From Paludisphaera borealis (GTDB lineage: Bacteria > Planctomycetota > Planctomycetia > Isosphaerales > Isosphaeraceae), in contig NZ_CP019082.1 of the NCBI RefSeq assembly GCF_001956985.1, forward strand, positions 3,224,001 through 3,288,000: a DNA stretch of 64,000 bases, given 5' to 3'. Both the position numbers and the translations under genes were made by a program. The notes under the pieces were generated by a model. It searched no databases. It was given only the letters and a program-made list of their open reading frames with translations, and was not told the origin of the DNA. Below are positions 59,626-64,000 of the stretch, piece after piece (the stretch's first letter is position 1; every line of letters starts with the position of its first letter).

Positions 59626-59665
59626 CCCGCTTCATCTCCCCACCCGCCGCATAGGTCACACAACG

Positions 59666-60970
59666 ATGAACCTCCCCAACCTCGCCCGCGTCCGACAGCA
59701 GATCCCCCAGCCCCGCGTGGAAGACCTCGCGGGGACGGTCCGCCGGCTGATCCTCGAAAGCCGGATTCGCGACCGCGTGCCGGCCGGCGGGACGGTCGCG
59801 GTGGGGGTCGGCAGCCGGGGCGTCAACCGGATCGCCGTGATCGCCAGGGAGACCGTCCAGACGCTCCAGGAGATGGGCTTCAAACCGTTCATCGTCGCGG
59901 CGATGGGGAGCCACGGCGGCGCCACGGCCGAGGGCCAGGCCGAGCTGCTGGCCAGCTACGACGTCACCGCCGAGAGCATGGGCGTGCCGGTCAAGACCGA
60001 CATGGACACCGTCGTGCTGGGGACCAACCCGGTCGGCCTGCCGATCTACTTCGACCGCAACGCCTACCAGGCCGACGGCATCGTGCTGCTCAACCGGGTC
60101 AAGCCGCACACCGACTTCGTCGCGACCTACGAGTCGGGCGTGGTCAAAATGCTCACGATCGGCCTGGGCAAGCGCGACGGCGCCAGCCAGGTCCACAAGC
60201 TGGGCCTCCGGGGGCTGAAGGAAGTGCTCCCCGCCGTCGGTCGGTTCCTGGTGGAGAACACCAAGTTCGCTCTCGGCCTGGCGATCATCGAGAACGCCCG
60301 CGACGAGACCGCCGAGATCGTCCCGCTGGAGCCCGAGACGGTCTTCGACCAGGAGCCCGCCCTGCTCGACAAGGCCCGGGCGCTGATGGGGAGGCTGCCG
60401 TTCGACCAGATCGACCTGCTGGTGGTCGGCGAGCTGGGCAAGAACTACTCGGGCGCCGGCATGGACCCAAACGTCATCGGCCGGCTGATGGTCGAGACTC
60501 AGAACGACTTCGACCGCCCCGTCGTGACGCGGTTGGTGGTCCTCGACGTCTCCGACGAGAGCCACGGCAACATCGTCGGCGTCGGCTTCGCCGATTTGAC
60601 CACCGAGCGCCTGGTCTCGCGGGTCGATCAGGAGGCGCTCCGAATCAACACCCTGACCTCGTGCTGCCTCGAACGGTCGCGGATTCCGATCACCCTGCCC
60701 ACCGACCGCGAGGTCATCGAAAAGGGCATCGACACCTGCTGGCGGATCGACCCCGCCGAGGCCCGGATCGTGGTGATCCCCAACACGCTCGAAGTCGAGG
60801 AGCTGTGGGTGTCGAAGCCGCTCGAAGCCGAGGTCGAGGCGAACGCGAGCCTGAAGCGCGAGACCGAGTATCTGCCCATGCCGATCTCGGCCGACGGGAC
60901 GCTCGACCGGGCGGGGATGTTCCCACACAGCGTCTGCGGCCGACGGACCCATGCGAACCGGGCTACATGA
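59666..60970 (+). CDS. LarA-like (DUF2088, lactate racemase domain) protein
   Basis: 434 residues. The N-terminal half matches the DUF2088/LarA fold: VAVGVGSRGVNRIAVIARETVQ, FIVAAMGSHGGATAEGQ (GSHGG motif), and LLNRVKPHTDFVATYESGVVKML with conserved Lys and His residues. Biochemically known members are nickel-pincer racemases/epimerases of 2-hydroxy acids, and residues HGG and KPH lie where cofactor contacts occur; whether this one carries the cofactor is unknown. No larB/C/E nearby. Starts 41 bp after lhgO, which also handles a 2-hydroxy acid, and overlaps the next gene by ATGA. Confidence 0.82.
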   Translation: MNLPNLARVRQQIPQPRVEDLAGTVRRLILESRIRDRVPAGGTVAVGVGSRGVNRIAVIARETVQTLQEMGFKPFIVAAMGSHGGATAEGQAELLASYDVTAESMGVPVKTDMDTVVLGTNPVGLPIYFDRNAYQADGIVLLNRVKPHTDFVATYESGVVKMLTIGLGKRDGASQVHKLGLRGLKEVLPAVGRFLVENTKFALGLAIIENARDETAEIVPLEPETVFDQEPALLDKARALMGRLPFDQIDLLVVGELGKNYSGAGMDPNVIGRLMVETQNDFDRPVVTRLVVLDVSDESHGNIVGVGFADLTTERLVSRVDQEALRINTLTSCCLERSRIPITLPTDREVIEKGIDTCWRIDPAEARIVVIPNTLEVEELWVSKPLEAEVEANASLKRETEYLPMPISADGTLDRAGMFPHSVCGRRTHANRAT

Positions 60971-61842
60971 GCCGTCCTCGATTCCGCATCCTGGCCCTGG
61001 ACGTCGACGGCACCTTGCTCGACCGCTTCGGCGCGCTGCGGACGACCACGGCCGACGCCGTGACGCGCGCGGCGAGGGCCGGGATCAGGCCGATCCTCTG
61101 CACCGGCCGACGCTACCGGCGGGCGCGGCCGATCGCCGAACTGCTCGGCCTCGACGCGCCGATCGTTTGCAACTCTGGCGCGATCGTCAAGAGCCCGGCC
61201 GACCACGGCACGCTCTGGCGGGCCGATTTCGAGCCGTCGCTGGCCCACGCCTTGCTCGACCTGTTCCACGCCCACGACCAGTTGATCGTCGCGTTCAACG
61301 ACCGCCGTCCGGATCAGGCCGACTTCCGAGTCTCGCGGCACCCCTCCGGCCGGCCGCTGTACGACGACTACGTCGACCGCAACCGCGCCCACGCCGAGGC
61401 CGCCTCCGACTGGACCGCCGAGCCGCTGTTCCACATATGCGCCATCGGATCACGTGACGACATGCTTGTGTTCGAGCGGATCGTGCTCGACGCCTATTCC
61501 GACCAGGTCCGCACGTTCGTCCAGCGCAGCCCCCAGTACAAGGGGACGATGTGCGAGGTGGTCCGTCGCGACGCCGGCAAGTGGGCGGCGGTGCTTCACG
61601 TCGCCGAACTGTGGGGCGTCGCTCCCGAGGAGATCTGCGCCGTGGGGGACGACGTCAACGACGTGTCGATGATCGAGGGCGCCGGCCTGGGAGTCGCGAT
61701 GGGCCACGCCCCGCCCGACGTCCTCGCCGTCGCCGACCACGTCACCGGCGACCACGACGGGGACGGCGTCGCGATGCTGATCGAGCGGCTGCTGGCGGGC
61801 GGAGTCGGGCCTGGCAGGGCCGTCCCTGAAGACTCTTCGTGA
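60967..61842 (+). CDS. HAD superfamily phosphatase (Cof/IIB type)
   Basis: 291 residues. HAD motif I LALDVDGTLL (D-x-D), motif II ILCTGRR, a C2B cap at ~85-190, motif III Lys in GKWAAVLHVAELWGV and motif IV AVGDDVNDVSMIEGAG. Typical Cof-type enzymes dephosphorylate sugar phosphates or nucleotides. Its ATG overlaps the stop of the LarA-like gene by 4 bp, so the three genes form one unit; a phosphorylated hydroxy acid or sugar acid (for example phosphoglycolate) would fit, but is not shown. Confidence 0.92.
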   Translation: MSRPRFRILALDVDGTLLDRFGALRTTTADAVTRAARAGIRPILCTGRRYRRARPIAELLGLDAPIVCNSGAIVKSPADHGTLWRADFEPSLAHALLDLFHAHDQLIVAFNDRRPDQADFRVSRHPSGRPLYDDYVDRNRAHAEAASDWTAEPLFHICAIGSRDDMLVFERIVLDAYSDQVRTFVQRSPQYKGTMCEVVRRDAGKWAAVLHVAELWGVAPEEICAVGDDVNDVSMIEGAGLGVAMGHAPPDVLAVADHVTGDHDGDGVAMLIERLLAGGVGPGRAVPEDSS

Positions 61843-62063
61843 AACCCACACAGATTCCGCGTCTGGTCGTCACGATCTCTCGATAGGATGTTGGCCGTGC
61901 GCGAGTCAGGCTTTGAAGGCGAGTCGCACGCGATGAAGCGGCGCTCAACGGCCTCCCGCGAGTCCGACCCCCTCGGACTCTCGAAATCGGAGACGTCCCC
62001 ACCGCCTGATCCACGCGTCCCACCCCCGGCCGAATTCTCGAATTCTTTCGTAGGATGAACTTC

Positions 62064-63161
<1,098 letters not shown>

Positions 63162-63204
63162 CCCCGATCGACCGCACGCACGCGACGACGCCCGAGGTTC
63201 TTTC

Positions 63205-63675
63205 ATGAGTACGCGGTATCGAATCCTCAGCCTTGCGATTCTGCTCTTTCCCCTCGCGGGATGCGGCTCGACCAGCGCGTTGCCGACCGCCGACGCGTCG
63301 GATGAGGCGGCGCTCCAGCAGGTCGGCGAGATGCTCCGGGACTACCAGTTGTCGAACGGCGCGCCGCCCCACACGCTCAAGCAGTTGCAAGCGAACGCCG
63401 GGGCGTCGCCCGGCGGCGTCGAGCAGCTCAGGTCGAGCGGGGTCGTCGTGATCTGGGGCGCGACGTTGCCCGACACCAAGGAAGAACCCGGCGGCAGCCC
63501 CGACGAAGACGTGCTCGCCTACGGCAAGGACGCGCCCGAGAAGGGGGGGGCCGTCCTCCTGCTCAACCGGACCGTCCGGACCATGACCGCCGACGAGTTC
63601 AAGGCGGCCCCCAAGGCCAAGTCGAGCGCCCCGCCGGCCAAGTCCCCCTCGAAAGCCCGGAGCAACGCTCGATGA
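63205..63675 (+). CDS. Small lipoprotein following a DUF1559 gene
   Basis: 156 residues. Lipobox LFPLAGCGS gives a lipidated Cys at residue ~20. The mature part has a helix-rich start (LQQVGEMLRDYQLSNGAPP), a compact VVIWGATLPDTKEEPGGSP segment and a basic Ala/Lys/Ser tail. Small lipoproteins directly after DUF1559 genes are common in planctomycetes (from memory), which suggests they act together. 43 bp after the DUF1559 gene; its stop overlaps the next start (ATGA). Confidence 0.8.
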   Translation: MSTRYRILSLAILLFPLAGCGSTSALPTADASDEAALQQVGEMLRDYQLSNGAPPHTLKQLQANAGASPGGVEQLRSSGVVVIWGATLPDTKEEPGGSPDEDVLAYGKDAPEKGGAVLLLNRTVRTMTADEFKAAPKAKSSAPPAKSPSKARSNAR

Positions 63676-64000
63676 ACAAACGTGGATGGACGCTCGCCCT
63701 CTGCTTGCTCGCTCACGCCGCCGCGCCGGCCTTCGCCGCCGAGCCGACCCGGATTCGAGTGCTCAGCTACAACATCCACCACGGCGAGGGGATGGACGGC
63801 AAACTCGACCTGGAGCGGATCGCCAAGGTGATCTTATCGGTCGATCCGCATGTCGTCGCGCTTCAGGAGGTCGATCGCGGCGTCAAGCGGACCGAAGGGG
63901 TGGACGAGCCCGGCGAGCTGGGCCGACTGACGAAGATGACGCCGATCTTCGAGCGGAACATCGTTTTCCAGGGGGGCGATTACGGCAACGCCGTGCTGAC
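63672..64000 (+). CDS. Endonuclease/exonuclease/phosphatase family protein, N-terminal part
   Basis: Partial gene running off the right edge, coupled to the lipoprotein by ATGA. Signal peptide NKRGWTLALCLLAHAAAPAF ends near FAAE. Then the EEP fold opening: RIRVLSYNIHHGEGMDGKLD (N and H of the metal/active site) and PHVVALQEVDRGV (catalytic Glu). The family includes DNases, sphingomyelinases and inositol-phosphate phosphatases; an exported one probably acts on extracellular phosphodiesters or monoesters. Confidence 0.87.
   Translation, partial: MNKRGWTLALCLLAHAAAPAFAAEPTRIRVLSYNIHHGEGMDGKLDLERIAKVILSVDPHVVALQEVDRGVKRTEGVDEPGELGRLTKMTPIFERNIVFQGGDYGNAVL

Overview
The window is a high-GC bacterial chromosome segment from a planctomycete, most likely of the Isosphaeraceae (Paludisphaera/Singulisphaera-like). 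Three markers point there. There are three DUF1559 genes with a pilin-type [10 protein letters not shown] leader. One secreted protein carries the LEALEERQLM-type leader motif seen in planctomycete exported proteins. There are also a Ser/Thr kinase with a large C-terminal domain behind one membrane anchor and a very large TPR/FG-GAP/UnbV lipoprotein. The placement is inferred from gene content; no 16S or marker search could be run.

Layout. 1-4 kb: end of a histone-deacetylase-family gene, tRNA-Glu, a DJ-1/PfpI protein, csrA, an ECF-like sigma factor, two tRNA-Arg genes and an SDR reductase. 4-14 kb: membrane-anchored protein kinase, TPR protein, carbon-nitrogen hydrolase and a giant lipoprotein. 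14-20 kb, minus strand: proS, a small membrane protein, a WecA/MraY-like transferase and an O-antigen-ligase-like protein. 20-26.5 kb: surface protein, YhaM-type exonuclease, RNase R and a HEAT-repeat protein. 26.5-34.5 kb, minus strand: two DUF1559 proteins, a small exported protein, a DUF1015 protein and two different adenosylhomocysteinases behind an SAH riboswitch, followed by a frameshifted small gene. 34.7-42.5 kb: EfpL, an acetyltransferase, a split M16 peptidase pair, a BtuF-like protein, a polytopic membrane protein and a methyltransferase. 42.5-49 kb, minus strand: two coupled family 2 glycosyltransferases, then a tandem duplication (offset exactly 2123 bp) of a secreted Gly/Met-rich protein. 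49-57 kb: threonine synthase, a secreted protein, a gene of unknown function next to an IS110 element, and an Nramp transporter fused to a universal stress domain. 57-64 kb: two small exported proteins, then lhgO, a LarA-like protein and a HAD phosphatase in tight series, and finally a DUF1559/lipoprotein/nuclease-fold set cut by the window end.

Main points. The strongest regulatory find is an S-adenosylhomocysteine riboswitch (33801-33881, minus) ahead of ahcY, followed in the same direction by a second SAH hydrolase of the archaeal/Thermotoga subtype, so both belong to one SAH-detoxification/methyl-cycle unit. Other items: the in-situ duplication of the Gly/Met-rich exported protein, an IS110 copy whose upstream non-coding DNA folds into several hairpins (candidate bridge RNA), an apparent one-base frameshift at a seven-G tract, and several long perfect inverted repeats between genes. 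Most of the window is ordinary housekeeping or lineage-specific planctomycete content; no phage, CRISPR or defence system was found.
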